Origin: Candidatus Sumerlaeota bacterium
GTDB taxonomy: Bacteria > Sumerlaeota > Sumerlaeia > JAFGJS01
Direction: 5' to 3'
Assembly: GCA_016928995.1 (NCBI GenBank)
Contig: JAFGJS010000151.1
Span: 1 to 64,000 of the forward strand
DNA: 64,000 nt
Part shown: positions 18,916-27,922 of the stretch, piece after piece
Layout: each line of letters starts with the position of its first letter
Position numbering within the stretch: the stretch's first letter is position 1
Notes under the pieces: generated by a model
What the model was told of the DNA's origin: nothing
Seen by the model: only the letters and a program-made list of their open reading frames with translations
Database searches by the model: none
Position numbers and translations under genes: made by a program

Positions 18916-20388
18916 ATGCCACAAGCGAAAACACTCGGCGAATTGAAACGCGGCGGCTACCAGCCGCTGACCGTGCGCGAGGAATTGCGCAAAAATATGA
19001 TCCAGGCGTTGCGCGAGCAGCGCGGCGTGTTCGACGGCATCGTCGGCTTTGACGACACGGTGATCCCGCAGCTCGTCAACGCCGTGCTGGCGAAGCACGA
19101 CATCCTGCTGCTTGGTCAGCGCGGACAGGCCAAAACCCGCCTGCTGCGCGGATTGATCAACCTGCTCGATCCGGAAATCCCGGTGATCGACGGCGCGCCG
19201 ATCTTCGAGGATCCGCTGCGCCCGATCACGCCGACCGGCAAGCGGCTCGCCCACGAAGCCGGCGACGACCTGCCGATCCGCTGGGTGGAGCGCAAGGAGC
19301 GCTACAACGAGAAACTCGCCACGCCCGACGTGTCCATCGCCGACCTGATCGGCGACATCGACCCGATCAAAGCGATGAGCAAGAAGATCGACTTCGACAA
19401 CGAAGAGGTGATCCATTACGGCTTGACGCCGCGCAGCAACCGCTGCATCTTCGCGATCAACGAACTCCCCGACCTTCAGCCGCGCATTCAGGTTGGTCTG
19501 CTGAACATCCTCGAGGAACAGGACTTCCAGATCCGCGGCTTCCCGATCCGCATGGAGATCGACGTGCTGATGGCCTTCACCGCCAATCCTGAGGACTACA
19601 CGAATCGCGGCAACATCATCACGCCGCTGAAGGACCGCATCGAGGCGCAAATCCTGACGCACTATCCGCGCACCCGCGAGGAAGGCGTGGCCATCGTCAA
19701 GCAGGAATCCTGGAGCGCGCGCGACGGCGAGATCGACCTGCAAGTGCCGGAGCTGTTCCTCGAATTGATCGAGCAGATCGCCATCGAGGCGCGCACCAGC
19801 GATTACACGGACCACAACAGCGGCGTAAGCGCGCGCATGCCGATCACACTGCTGGAGACGGTGCTCAGCAGCATGGAGCGCCGCGCCACGCTCAACGGCG
19901 AGGACGCTGTCACGGCTCGCATTTGCGACCTGTACGCCGCGCTGCCGGCGATCACGGGCAAAATCGAGCTGATCTACAAGGGCGAACAGGAGGGCATCGC
20001 GCAGGTGGCCGAACACCTCGTGGGCAAGGCGATCAAGGAGCGCTTCAACGAGCAGTTCGTGCCGAATTACAAACGCGGCCGCGATCCGCGCCATGAATTT
20101 CTGCAATTCGAGAAGATCGTCAGCTGGTTCGAAACCGGACGCCGCCTCGACCTTGACGACAACATGCCGCGCAAGGCGCTGATCGACGCCCTCGCGCAGA
20201 TCCCCAAGCTGCAGAATATCGCGGGATCAGCCTTCCCTGACATGAAGGACGGTCAGTTGGCCAGCGCGATGGAATTCATCCTGGAGGGATTGGTACATAA
20301 CTTCCGGCTGAGCAAATTCAAACTCGTCACCGGCACCCGCTACATGGACGAACTCACCACCCTCTCCGATGAAGGCCTGGAAGCTTAG
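18916..20388 (+). CDS. ChlI/MoxR-like AAA+ ATPase
   Basis: A 490-residue AAA+ protein related to the magnesium chelatase I subunit. Walker A is GQRGQAKT near residue 76. A Walker B-like IFAINELPDL is followed by VGLLNILEE and a sensor-like TANPEDYTN. Such ATPases usually act with a vWA-domain partner to insert metals or remodel proteins. No vWA gene is adjacent, and no bacteriochlorophyll or cobalamin genes are present, so chelatase activity is not supported. It is transcribed alone from its own promoter and faces rfbB tail to tail. Confidence 0.8.
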   Translation: MPQAKTLGELKRGGYQPLTVREELRKNMIQALREQRGVFDGIVGFDDTVIPQLVNAVLAKHDILLLGQRGQAKTRLLRGLINLLDPEIPVIDGAPIFEDPLRPITPTGKRLAHEAGDDLPIRWVERKERYNEKLATPDVSIADLIGDIDPIKAMSKKIDFDNEEVIHYGLTPRSNRCIFAINELPDLQPRIQVGLLNILEEQDFQIRGFPIRMEIDVLMAFTANPEDYTNRGNIITPLKDRIEAQILTHYPRTREEGVAIVKQESWSARDGEIDLQVPELFLELIEQIAIEARTSDYTDHNSGVSARMPITLLETVLSSMERRATLNGEDAVTARICDLYAALPAITGKIELIYKGEQEGIAQVAEHLVGKAIKERFNEQFVPNYKRGRDPRHEFLQFEKIVSWFETGRRLDLDDNMPRKALIDALAQIPKLQNIAGSAFPDMKDGQLASAMEFILEGLVHNFRLSKFKLVTGTRYMDELTTLSDEGLEA

Positions 20389-20416
20389 CAATCATCCGAT
20401 TCATCAAGCGGAGCAA

Positions 20417-21451
20417 TCACTGCATCTTTGAGGCGTAGTTTTTTTCGTAGTATTGCTGGTATTCGCCGGACATGACGTTTTGCCACCAGGGCTGGCGGGA
20501 TTGGTACCAAGCGACGGTTTGCGCGAGGCCTTCGGCGAAATCGATCCGCGGTTTCCAGTCGAGTTCGCGCTCCGCCTTGGAGGGATCGATAGCGTAGCGC
20601 CGGTCATGACCGGGGCGGTCCTTGACGAAGGAAATTAGGCTTTCCGGCTGGCTTAAAATTTTCAGCAACTCTTTGACGATCCCGATGTTCGGCCATTCGT
20701 TGCGGCCGCCGATGTTGTACGTTTCGCCCGGGCGGCCGCGTTCCGTCGCGGCCAGCACGGCACGGCAGTGGTCGCTGACGTGAATCCAGTCACGCACGTT
20801 CATGCCGTCGCCATAGACCGGGAGTTTTTCGCCGCTCATCGCCTTGATGATCATCAGCGGAATGAGTTTTTCCGGGAATTGATACGGACCGTAGTTGTTC
20901 GAGCAGCGCGTGATGATCACCGGAAAGCCGTAGGTGTGGAAATAGGAGCGGCAGAGCAGATCGCCGCCGGCCTTCGATGCGGAATACGGACTGTTTGGCG
21001 CGAGCGGCGTCTCCTCGGTGAAGGCGCCGTCCGGTCCGAGCGAGCCGTAGACCTCATCGGTGGAGATCATCACGAAGCGCTTGACGCCGCATTGCATCGC
21101 CGCTTCCAGCAGGCATTGTGTGCCGAGGACGTTAGTCCGCACGAACTCAGCGGCGGAAAGGATGCTGCGATCCACGTGCGACTCGGCGGCGAAATGGATG
21201 ATCGTATCCACGGCATGCGCCTGCAGCGTCTGGCGCAGCAGCTCGCCGTCGCAGATGTCGCCCTTGACGAACGTATAGTTGGGATTCTGCTCAAGATCGG
21301 ATATACTCTCCAGGTTGCCCGCATAGGTCAGGGCGTCGTAATTCACCATGCGCGCGCCGGGCCGCTCATCGAGCATCATCCGGACGAAATTAGAGCCGAT
21401 GAAACCCGCGCCGCCGGTGATCAAAACGGAATGGATGCTATGCTCGCTCAT
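20417..21451 (-). CDS. rfbB: dTDP-glucose 4,6-dehydratase
   Basis: A 344-residue extended short-chain dehydrogenase that makes dTDP-4-keto-6-deoxyglucose for deoxyhexoses such as rhamnose. The NAD site is TGGAGFIGSNF near residue 13. STDEVYG and the catalytic YSASKAGGD follow. Length is normal. It overlaps the end of rfbA by 14 bases, so the two are translationally coupled, and it is the last gene of an rfbC-rfbA-rfbB operon. The dTDP-4-dehydrorhamnose reductase gene (rfbD) is not in this cluster. Confidence 0.95.
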   Translation of the reverse strand: MSEHSIHSVLITGGAGFIGSNFVRMMLDERPGARMVNYDALTYAGNLESISDLEQNPNYTFVKGDICDGELLRQTLQAHAVDTIIHFAAESHVDRSILSAAEFVRTNVLGTQCLLEAAMQCGVKRFVMISTDEVYGSLGPDGAFTEETPLAPNSPYSASKAGGDLLCRSYFHTYGFPVIITRCSNNYGPYQFPEKLIPLMIIKAMSGEKLPVYGDGMNVRDWIHVSDHCRAVLAATERGRPGETYNIGGRNEWPNIGIVKELLKILSQPESLISFVKDRPGHDRRYAIDPSKAERELDWKPRIDFAEGLAQTVAWYQSRQPWWQNVMSGEYQQYYEKNYASKMQ

Positions 21452-22343
21452 GATGCTCCCGGCCGTCTCTGGAAATGATCATGTCATGCTCAACGCCGCG
21501 CAGATAATCCGAATATTCGCATTTCGGCATGGATTCGATCAAGGCGACAAATTGCGCATCGGTGATGAAATTCTTGCGCCGGGCGGCCTCTTCCGGACAG
21601 CCGACCTTCGTGCCCTGACGGTCCTCGATGATCGCGATGAAGTTGCTCGCTTCTTGCAGGCTGGAACTGGTGCCGGTGTCCAGCCAGGCGACGCCGCGCT
21701 CCATCACGGAAACTCTCAGTTCGCCGCGCCGCAGATATTCCAGGTTAACGTCGGTGATTTCCAGTTCGCCGCGCGCCGACGGCTTCAAATTCTCGCAAAT
21801 GCTGATCACGTTGTTGTCGTAGAGGTACAGGCCCGGCACGGCGTATTGCGACTTGGGATGCTTCGGCTTTTCCTCCAGGCTGATCGCCGTGCCGCTGTCG
21901 TCGAACTCCACCACGCCGTAACGCTCCGGATCCTTCACGCGATAGGCGAAGATCAAACCGCCCGATTGGAACTGATCGACGACCTGCGGCAGATTAGGAT
22001 GCCCGTGAAATAAATTGTCGCCCAGAATCATGCAGATGGGTTCGTCGCCGATAAAATCACGCGCGATCAGAAACGCCTGGGCGATCCCCTTAGGCTCCGG
22101 CTGCACCTTGTACGTGATCGAGACGCCCCACTGTCCACCGTCGCCTAGCAGCGCCTGGAATCGCGGCGTGTCGTCTGGAGTGGAAATCAGGCAGATCTCG
22201 CGGATGCCGCATTGCATCAGCGTGGTCAAAGGATAATAGATCATCGGCTTGTCATACACGGCCTGCATCTGCTTGCTGGCCACGAGCGTCAAGGGATACA
22301 GCCGCGATCCCGCGCCTCCTGACAGAATGATCCCTTTATCCAT
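21438..22343 (-). CDS. rfbA: Glucose-1-phosphate thymidylyltransferase
   Basis: A 301-residue nucleotidyltransferase that makes dTDP-glucose from dTTP and glucose 1-phosphate. The substrate loop is LSGGAGSRLYP near residue 7, followed by SKQMQAVYDKPMIYYPL and ILGDNLFHG. The usual LAGG is LSGG here, a mild change. It is the second gene of the operon, 30 bases after rfbC. The C-terminus extends slightly beyond the common length. Confidence 0.94.
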   Translation of the reverse strand: MDKGIILSGGAGSRLYPLTLVASKQMQAVYDKPMIYYPLTTLMQCGIREICLISTPDDTPRFQALLGDGGQWGVSITYKVQPEPKGIAQAFLIARDFIGDEPICMILGDNLFHGHPNLPQVVDQFQSGGLIFAYRVKDPERYGVVEFDDSGTAISLEEKPKHPKSQYAVPGLYLYDNNVISICENLKPSARGELEITDVNLEYLRRGELRVSVMERGVAWLDTGTSSSLQEASNFIAIIEDRQGTKVGCPEEAARRKNFITDAQFVALIESMPKCEYSDYLRGVEHDMIISRDGREHHERA

Positions 22344-22373
22344 GATTCAAGCCTTTCTTTCGCCGGGCTTCGC

Positions 22374-22922
22374 TCATCTTGAAGCCATCGAGTCTTGATA
22401 CAGCCGGAAACTCTGGGCTTTCTGATCGCGTTCAGAGATGATCGGATCGGCCGCCGGCCATTCGACGCCGATCTCCGGATCATCCCATTTGATCTGGTCT
22501 TCCAGTTCCGGATCGTACACCGTGCTGCATTTGTACGTCACCTTGGCGGTGTCGCTCAAAACGACGTAGCCATGCGCGAATCCCGCCGGGATGTAAAACA
22601 TCAAATTGTTTTCCGCGATGAGTTCCAGCCCATGCCATTGGCCGAAGCTGGACGAATCCGTGCGCAAATCAACCGCGACGTCCCAGATGCGTCCATGCAC
22701 GCATGAAACCAGTTTGGCCTGGCCCTTGCCGCGCTGGAAATGCAAGCCGCGAAGCACATTGCGCGAGGAAACGGCGAGATTGTCCTGGCGCCAGACGGTG
22801 TTCAAGCCCAGCCGGGTGAATTCGTCCAGATTATAACTTTCGAAAAACAGGCCGCGCGGATCACGAAAAACCGTTGGAATGACGATGTAGAGTCCATCAA
22901 TGCCGCATCGCTCTAATTTCAT
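22374..22922 (-). CDS. rfbC: dTDP-4-dehydrorhamnose 3,5-epimerase
   Basis: A 182-residue cupin epimerase acting on dTDP-4-keto-6-deoxyglucose. The motif VLRGLHFQRG with the catalytic His is near residue 58, and GFAHGYVVLS near 118 is also typical. Length is normal. It leads the three-gene dTDP-sugar operon. The product feeds surface polysaccharide or flagellin glycosylation; which of these cannot be told from here. Confidence 0.94.
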   Translation of the reverse strand: MKLERCGIDGLYIVIPTVFRDPRGLFFESYNLDEFTRLGLNTVWRQDNLAVSSRNVLRGLHFQRGKGQAKLVSCVHGRIWDVAVDLRTDSSSFGQWHGLELIAENNLMFYIPAGFAHGYVVLSDTAKVTYKCSTVYDPELEDQIKWDDPEIGVEWPAADPIISERDQKAQSFRLYQDSMASR

Positions 22923-23109
22923 AACCCGCTGATCCTATCGTTGGAGTCGTTATGTGAAGCGCCGCCCGAAATCATGCGCCGCATGCTCTCAGACTGTCTG
23001 CCTGATATGCTTTGCACGAACATGAATGTCCAGCAAAATTCGGCGGATTGATGGAGATATGAATAGAATTCACATCCAGCCGCGAGTGCGGCGTGAGGCG
23101 TGAAGTGGA

Positions 23110-24321
23110 TTATATCGACGGAATGTCGGCGATGTCCATGTAATCGAGTTCCATGTCGATCTCGGTGTTGTTGGCGTAGATTTCCTTCACGGAATCCAGG
23201 TCGTATTTGAAGTCTGGATCAGAGCGTTCAATGGCGACAATCGTGAAATCATCATTCAAATTCTTGAATTGCGCGAATTCAACCACGTTGTGCTGAATCC
23301 ACTTGATCTGATCTTCAATCGGCCACAAACGCGTGGAACGGCACAGCTCAATCAGGCGCTGAATGCCGTATAGTTCGCGCGAAGGATTCATCGCTTCAAT
23401 CACTCCGTCGGTGAAGAGGATGACGCGATCGCCAGGCGCCAATTCCACGGCGCATTCCTCGTACTCGTAATCGCTCAGATCCATGACCTTGACCGGAATG
23501 CCCAGCGCGTCTTTGAGTTCGGTGATCTCGCCGTCTTGCGCATGCACATGAAGCGCGTAGGGCTGTCCGGCGGATGAATACTTCAGCATGTTGTTTCCGC
23601 GATCCAGCACGGCGTAAAACACCGTCACGAAGTCGTCCGTCGGCACCAGCTTGTGCATCATCAGGTTGATGCGTTTCATGATCCCCGCGGGCGAAATGGA
23701 GCATTTCGCGAAGGTTTGCATCAATGCGCGGATGATCGCCATCACCACCGAAGCGCGTCCGCCATGGCCGCTGACATCCGCCACAACCACGCCCAGCGTG
23801 GAGGGATTAACCGGAATGAAATCGTAATAATCGCCGCTGGCCCAGCCGCTGGGCTGATACAGCATGGAGAAATGATAGCCCTCGAATGGAGGCGATTTGC
23901 GGGGAAGCAGGGATTGCTGCAATTTGCCCACGGACTCCATCTCCAAGTCCGTGTGATTCAACATGTCTTTCAACATCTCGTTGATCGAATCCATGCGATG
24001 CTGACGCTTTTGCGAAGCCTCTTGCTGCTCTTGCCACGTTCGTTGCGATTCAACCTGGATGGTCGTCAGCTTTTCCTCGAGTTCCTGACTTTGTTGCTTC
24101 AGTTCTTCGTTCTTGACGCACAAGTCGTTATTCATCGATCGAAGGCGTTTGCGGCAACGACACGACAGCATCACCGCGACAGCCCCGGACAGCGCTCCCA
24201 ATAAACAGGCGGTAAAAGCAGCCCAGCCATCTAAAGCCGCCGCCGCCGGAAACAGCGCAAAGGATACGGCCACGCTAACGATTAAAGGCATATTGCGCCG
24301 TTCTTCTGCATCGTGCGTCAC
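23110..24321 (-). CDS. Membrane-anchored RsbU-like PP2C phosphatase
   Basis: A 403-residue protein with two N-terminal membrane segments (about 12-30 and 34-52), a coiled coil (about 60-135), and a SpoIIE/PP2C phosphatase domain (about 170-380). Metal-site motifs are WASGDYYDF, VVADVSGHGG and FTDGVIEAM. It should dephosphorylate a STAS-type protein. The start is GTG at 24321 with GGAGGG seven bases upstream. It lies 39 bases downstream of fliS in the same direction, which links it to flagellar expression. A regulatory role in motility is inference. Confidence 0.85.
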   Translation of the reverse strand: MTHDAEERRNMPLIVSVAVSFALFPAAAALDGWAAFTACLLGALSGAVAVMLSCRCRKRLRSMNNDLCVKNEELKQQSQELEEKLTTIQVESQRTWQEQQEASQKRQHRMDSINEMLKDMLNHTDLEMESVGKLQQSLLPRKSPPFEGYHFSMLYQPSGWASGDYYDFIPVNPSTLGVVVADVSGHGGRASVVMAIIRALMQTFAKCSISPAGIMKRINLMMHKLVPTDDFVTVFYAVLDRGNNMLKYSSAGQPYALHVHAQDGEITELKDALGIPVKVMDLSDYEYEECAVELAPGDRVILFTDGVIEAMNPSRELYGIQRLIELCRSTRLWPIEDQIKWIQHNVVEFAQFKNLNDDFTIVAIERSDPDFKYDLDSVKEIYANNTEIDMELDYMDIADIPSI

Positions 24322-24360
24322 GGCTGGTCACCCTCCATCGTCAATTTGCGCCTCCATGCA

Positions 24361-24819
24361 TCAAGCCATCATGGCCATCGACTGCGATCGCCCATTCATC
24401 GAGCCATAACGCTGACTCGCGCCAGCCGCGTTCTCCGCCGCTGTGGCGCCGGGATTATCTTTCGCGATGCCGCGCCAGCCTTCCAGCAATTCCGCCAGCA
24501 GGCCGCGCGCTTCGCGCAGTTTCTCCGCGTCGCGATGAATCGTTCCATCATTCACGATGTCGCGGATATAGTCGTATAGTTTCGCCAGATTGGCGGCGAT
24601 CTCCCCGCCTTGTTTGAAATCGAGAGCGCTGTGAAGGTAATTCAGGATGTCTTGCGTGTTGGACATGCGCTTGCTCCAGTCGCATTCGTCCAGCTCGCCA
24701 TCCAGGTGCATCGTCGCCTGGTTTAAGTTGCTGATCGCCTTCTCATAGAGCAGCACGACCACGTACACGCGATCCGCCGTTTGGACGCTCGTTCGATGGT
24801 ATGTTTGATATCCAGTCAT
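24361..24819 (-). CDS. fliS: Flagellar export chaperone FliS
   Basis: A 152-residue helical chaperone that binds flagellin in the cytoplasm and prevents early polymerisation. MTGYQTYHRTSVQTAD at the start and VVLLYEKAISNLNQA are typical. The C-terminal 30 residues are a flexible Ala/Ser/Met-rich tail. The frame is open to 24858, but the ATG at 24819 matches the family start and has AAGGATG upstream. It follows fliD as in most flagellar operons. Confidence 0.88.
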   Translation of the reverse strand: MTGYQTYHRTSVQTADRVYVVVLLYEKAISNLNQATMHLDGELDECDWSKRMSNTQDILNYLHSALDFKQGGEIAANLAKLYDYIRDIVNDGTIHRDAEKLREARGLLAELLEGWRGIAKDNPGATAAENAAGASQRYGSMNGRSQSMAMMA

Positions 24820-24883
24820 TGTTTTCATCCTTGAAATTTGATTGAGATCTTCATCCATGAAGATCTTGAGAGATTCATTGCTG

Positions 24884-27121
24884 TCATTTGTTTTTATTCG
24901 TTGTCAGCAAGCTGAACTGTTGCTGGAGATACGTCATCTGCGTTTCATATTGCGCCAGCATCAGCTCCAGATTGGAGAATTGCCTGCGCAACAGCTCCGC
25001 CTCATTGTCCAGCCGCTCTTGGACTTTCGTGATCTGATCGTTGATGTTATCGACCGAGGTGTTCAGCCCGTCGATTTTCTTCGCGATAATCCCGTCCGAT
25101 GCCTCGGTGTAATCCTCCAGAAAACTCACGAACTGCTGCGCAATGCCCATCGTCACCGTGATGGTGCCGATATTTTCCGGTTCTGTCGAAGTGATCGTGA
25201 ACGTCAAACCCTCGGCGTCCGTCCCTTCGTTGCCTTTCAACAGCTGCCCCGTGCCTCTGGCCGCTTCGCCGTTGATCGTTCCGGCCACATCCTCGCCTTC
25301 CGCGGTGATTTTCACCGTGCCGATGCCTAACTGCGAACTTGTGTCTCCGGCGCGGTTGGATTTGACGGTGAATTCCTCCACGCTGCCGTAATTCGTGGTG
25401 TAGATGCGCAGGACGCCTGGGTTGTCTTCGCTTTCTTCGGCGGTCATCGCCACGTTCTGATCGGCGAATTCCTCATTCAGTGCGTCGATGACTTCGTCCA
25501 GCGTCATGCCTTCCTGAAAGATGATGCTGAATTCCTCATCGCCGTAGGTGAAGGTCAGCGTCTCCGATTGCGTGATGCCGCCCGCGTCGATCGCCTGGTT
25601 GCTGAGCACTTCGGCCTGCTGGGCGGCCTGCGTGATCCGGATCGTATAGTCGCCGGCTTTCGCGGCCGTCGTGGCTTTGCTCAGCGAGATATTTTCCGAT
25701 TGGGATTCCAGCGCCGCGGAAAAAAGTTTGACCACATCGTCAAAATTATCTTCGAGCGCTTCATTCAGCTCCGCCGCGTTGATCGTCAACATGCCGTCGT
25801 TTCCGAGGGTGATGCCGATCTGCCCTAAATTGTTGTATGCCGATTCGTTGTCAGTTCCCAGGCCGCCGGAGATCATCGATTGCAGCGCGCTCTGGACCGA
25901 GCGAGTGGTGGCGTCGCCAAACAGCGCCGCCGCCGTGTCCGACTCGACATCGTATGCTGTCAGTTGATCAGTGGCGGCGATCAGAGAGTTGTATGCAGTC
26001 ACAAACGATCGGATCGCGGCGGTGACGTCTTCCGTGCTTGTGTCGATGGTGATCGTTCCAGTCGATTCCGAAACCTCAAACAGGTTCAGCGTCACGTCCT
26101 CCAGCACGTCGGTGATTGTGTTGGAACTGCGCGACACTTGCACGCCGTCCACTCTCAGGATGGCGTTTTTCGCCTGCTGCAGCTCGGGCACGAAAACGTC
26201 GATAGTGAAACTGTCTCCATTCGCGAAATCCGTCGTTCCCGCGGCGAAATTAACGGTTAAACCGTTGCCGATGTCCACAGGATCGGTGGACGTCGTGTAT
26301 TCCGTGTCCTCGAAAGTCAGCCCGCCGTCGAAGGAAACACGAAATGTGGCCGCGTCGATCGCGCCGCCGCTCGTAAGTTCCACGAGTACGTTGGCCGACT
26401 CGCTGCCGGTGTATGAGCCGCCGGCAGCGAGCGAACCGTCAAAAGTATTTTCCGCATTGGCCACTGGAGCTTCAATGGTCGTCGTGCTGAAATTCAGATC
26501 GGTGTCGTTGTTCTCGATGATCAGCCTGTTTTCCAAACCCGTGTCCGTCGTGCTCAGCACCAGGCGATAGGGATTCGTCGAACTGCCGTCGTTGATGATG
26601 CTCGCCTTCAGGCCGTAATCAGCGTCGTTGATCAGGTCCGCAAGCTCTTCCAGGGTCGTGCCGTCCTCAACATTGATCGAGCGCAACGTGCCGGACGATC
26701 CGATCCTGAACTGGAACGTCCCGTCGCCGCTGATCACAGAGGTTTCGTCCAAGTCGGCGAAGCCTTGCGCGCCGACCTTGCTCCCCTGAGCCAGTTGCAT
26801 CACTTTGATCGTATGCGTGCCTTCCTCCGCATTGTCCGCAACCGAGACACCGAACGCGTCTTCATCCGTGTTCGAGACAGTCTTCTCAATATTGCTCGCG
26901 ATGTCATTGAGCGCATTCATCGCGCTCTGCAATGATGTCAGTCTTAAATTCAAAGTCTGAAGCGCGCTGACGCGGCTCTCGTAGGTGAGTTGCTTGTTCT
27001 CGAGGATGTCCACCTGCCCCGAGCTGGCTTGAGTCAGCTGGGTGATCAGGCTGTCATAGTCGATGCCTGAAATCAATCCCGTGGATGCACTGACTGTCCC
27101 GGTGTATGAGATGCTTGCCAT
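24884..27121 (-). CDS. fliD: Flagellar filament cap protein FliD
   Basis: A 745-residue hook-associated protein 2, which caps the filament and helps flagellin assembly outside the cell. The N-terminal FliD domain has GLISGIDYDSLITQL near residue 16. The C-terminal coiled coil ends with FSNLELMLAQYETQMTYL. It is longer than many homologues. Flagellin-IN-like segments recur: THTIKVMQLAQ near residue 115 and DYTIRITQAAQQ near 500. The second lies inside the C-terminal domain. GAGGGAG lies nine bases before the ATG. fliS and the phosphatase gene follow. Confidence 0.92.
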   Translation of the reverse strand: MASISYTGTVSASTGLISGIDYDSLITQLTQASSGQVDILENKQLTYESRVSALQTLNLRLTSLQSAMNALNDIASNIEKTVSNTDEDAFGVSVADNAEEGTHTIKVMQLAQGSKVGAQGFADLDETSVISGDGTFQFRIGSSGTLRSINVEDGTTLEELADLINDADYGLKASIINDGSSTNPYRLVLSTTDTGLENRLIIENNDTDLNFSTTTIEAPVANAENTFDGSLAAGGSYTGSESANVLVELTSGGAIDAATFRVSFDGGLTFEDTEYTTSTDPVDIGNGLTVNFAAGTTDFANGDSFTIDVFVPELQQAKNAILRVDGVQVSRSSNTITDVLEDVTLNLFEVSESTGTITIDTSTEDVTAAIRSFVTAYNSLIAATDQLTAYDVESDTAAALFGDATTRSVQSALQSMISGGLGTDNESAYNNLGQIGITLGNDGMLTINAAELNEALEDNFDDVVKLFSAALESQSENISLSKATTAAKAGDYTIRITQAAQQAEVLSNQAIDAGGITQSETLTFTYGDEEFSIIFQEGMTLDEVIDALNEEFADQNVAMTAEESEDNPGVLRIYTTNYGSVEEFTVKSNRAGDTSSQLGIGTVKITAEGEDVAGTINGEAARGTGQLLKGNEGTDAEGLTFTITSTEPENIGTITVTMGIAQQFVSFLEDYTEASDGIIAKKIDGLNTSVDNINDQITKVQERLDNEAELLRRQFSNLELMLAQYETQMTYLQQQFSLLTTNKNK

Positions 27122-27189
27122 TTCGAATCGCTCCCTCTTGCGTCCCCGCCCTCAACTTCGCTGAAAATCATCCATTTATCCGTATATTT

Positions 27190-27217
27190 TTATCGTCACT
27201 CTTGGACGCTTTGTTTA
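27190..27217 (-). promoter_or_regulatory. Candidate sigma-28 promoter of fliD
   Basis: On the minus strand TAAA is followed by 16 bases and then GACGATAA, one mismatch from the consensus GCCGATAA. The spacer is one base longer than ideal. It lies about 70 bases before the fliD start. Confidence 0.4.
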
Positions 27218-27328
27218 GTGTTTTTTGGCAAATAATGCTCCCGTTCGCGATTGCGCAATCGCGTTCAAAACCCGCTCAATGCTGAGTTTACGGATTTTTA
27301 TGCGAAACACACCGTGCGAAGAAAGCGA

Positions 27329-27365
27329 CAGGAGACCGGATGCCGGTCAGGAATCCGGCCTCCTG
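27329..27365 (-). terminator. Hairpin downstream of flaG
   Basis: A 13-base-pair stem with one mismatch (CAGGAGACCGGAT with ATCCGGCCTCCTG) encloses an 11-base loop, 25 bases after the flaG stop. On the minus strand it is followed by TCGCTTTCTTC, a weak U-rich run. Confidence 0.5.
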
Positions 27366-27389
27366 TATTTTACCAGGTGTCCACGCGCA

Positions 27390-27851
27390 TCAGCCCTCTT
27401 GGTCGAACAGCACGCCCTTCTGCGGTGATAAGTTGGCCGTATCCAACGACTCGGCTATCCGCAATAGTTCTTCGGGCGGTATCTGCCGCACGACTTCTTC
27501 GGTTTCAGCGTCGATCACTTTGACAATGATCATACCTTTGTCTGCGTCCACCGAAAAAGAAATGCGGTTGTTCGACATTCGGTCCTGGATCGCAGCTTGA
27601 ACGTTCTCCCGCACTTGTTGAATGGCCTCGTTGAAGCTCGCCGTCTCAGTCGCCGTTACTGCTGCGGCCGATTCCTTGGCCGCTGTAATCGCCTTTGAGA
27701 CGCTTTCCATCGCAGAAGAAACCTGAGGCTGCGTCGCCACGTCGCGCATGGCTACATCGCCATTTTGGCTCAACGCCTGCGAGGTCGGTAGAACCGGCGT
27801 CCGCATCGGTTGTGTCCGTGTTATTCCAGTCATTTCGATCATCGGACTCAC
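27390..27851 (-). CDS. flaG: FlaG family protein
   Basis: A 153-residue protein of the FlaG family. The conserved C-terminal part reads SVDADKGMIIVKVIDAET followed by VVRQIPPEELLRIAESL. The N-terminal half is low-complexity and rich in Ala, Thr and Val. FlaG affects filament length in other bacteria; its biochemical role is not settled. It sits between a flagellin gene and fliD, a standard position. Confidence 0.85.
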   Translation of the reverse strand: MSPMIEMTGITRTQPMRTPVLPTSQALSQNGDVAMRDVATQPQVSSAMESVSKAITAAKESAAAVTATETASFNEAIQQVRENVQAAIQDRMSNNRISFSVDADKGMIIVKVIDAETEEVVRQIPPEELLRIAESLDTANLSPQKGVLFDQEG

Positions 27852-27922
27852 CTCCCTCGGCCTATCCCATTAAGACGTTTCATTGCATTAACGCCTATCA
27901 GGGGATACGGCTGACGGCTTCA

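Noticed and set aside
18874-20106. 410-codon minus-strand frame opposite the ChlI-like gene
   Set aside because: Antisense to a clear AAA+ gene; the translation is low in meaningful motifs.
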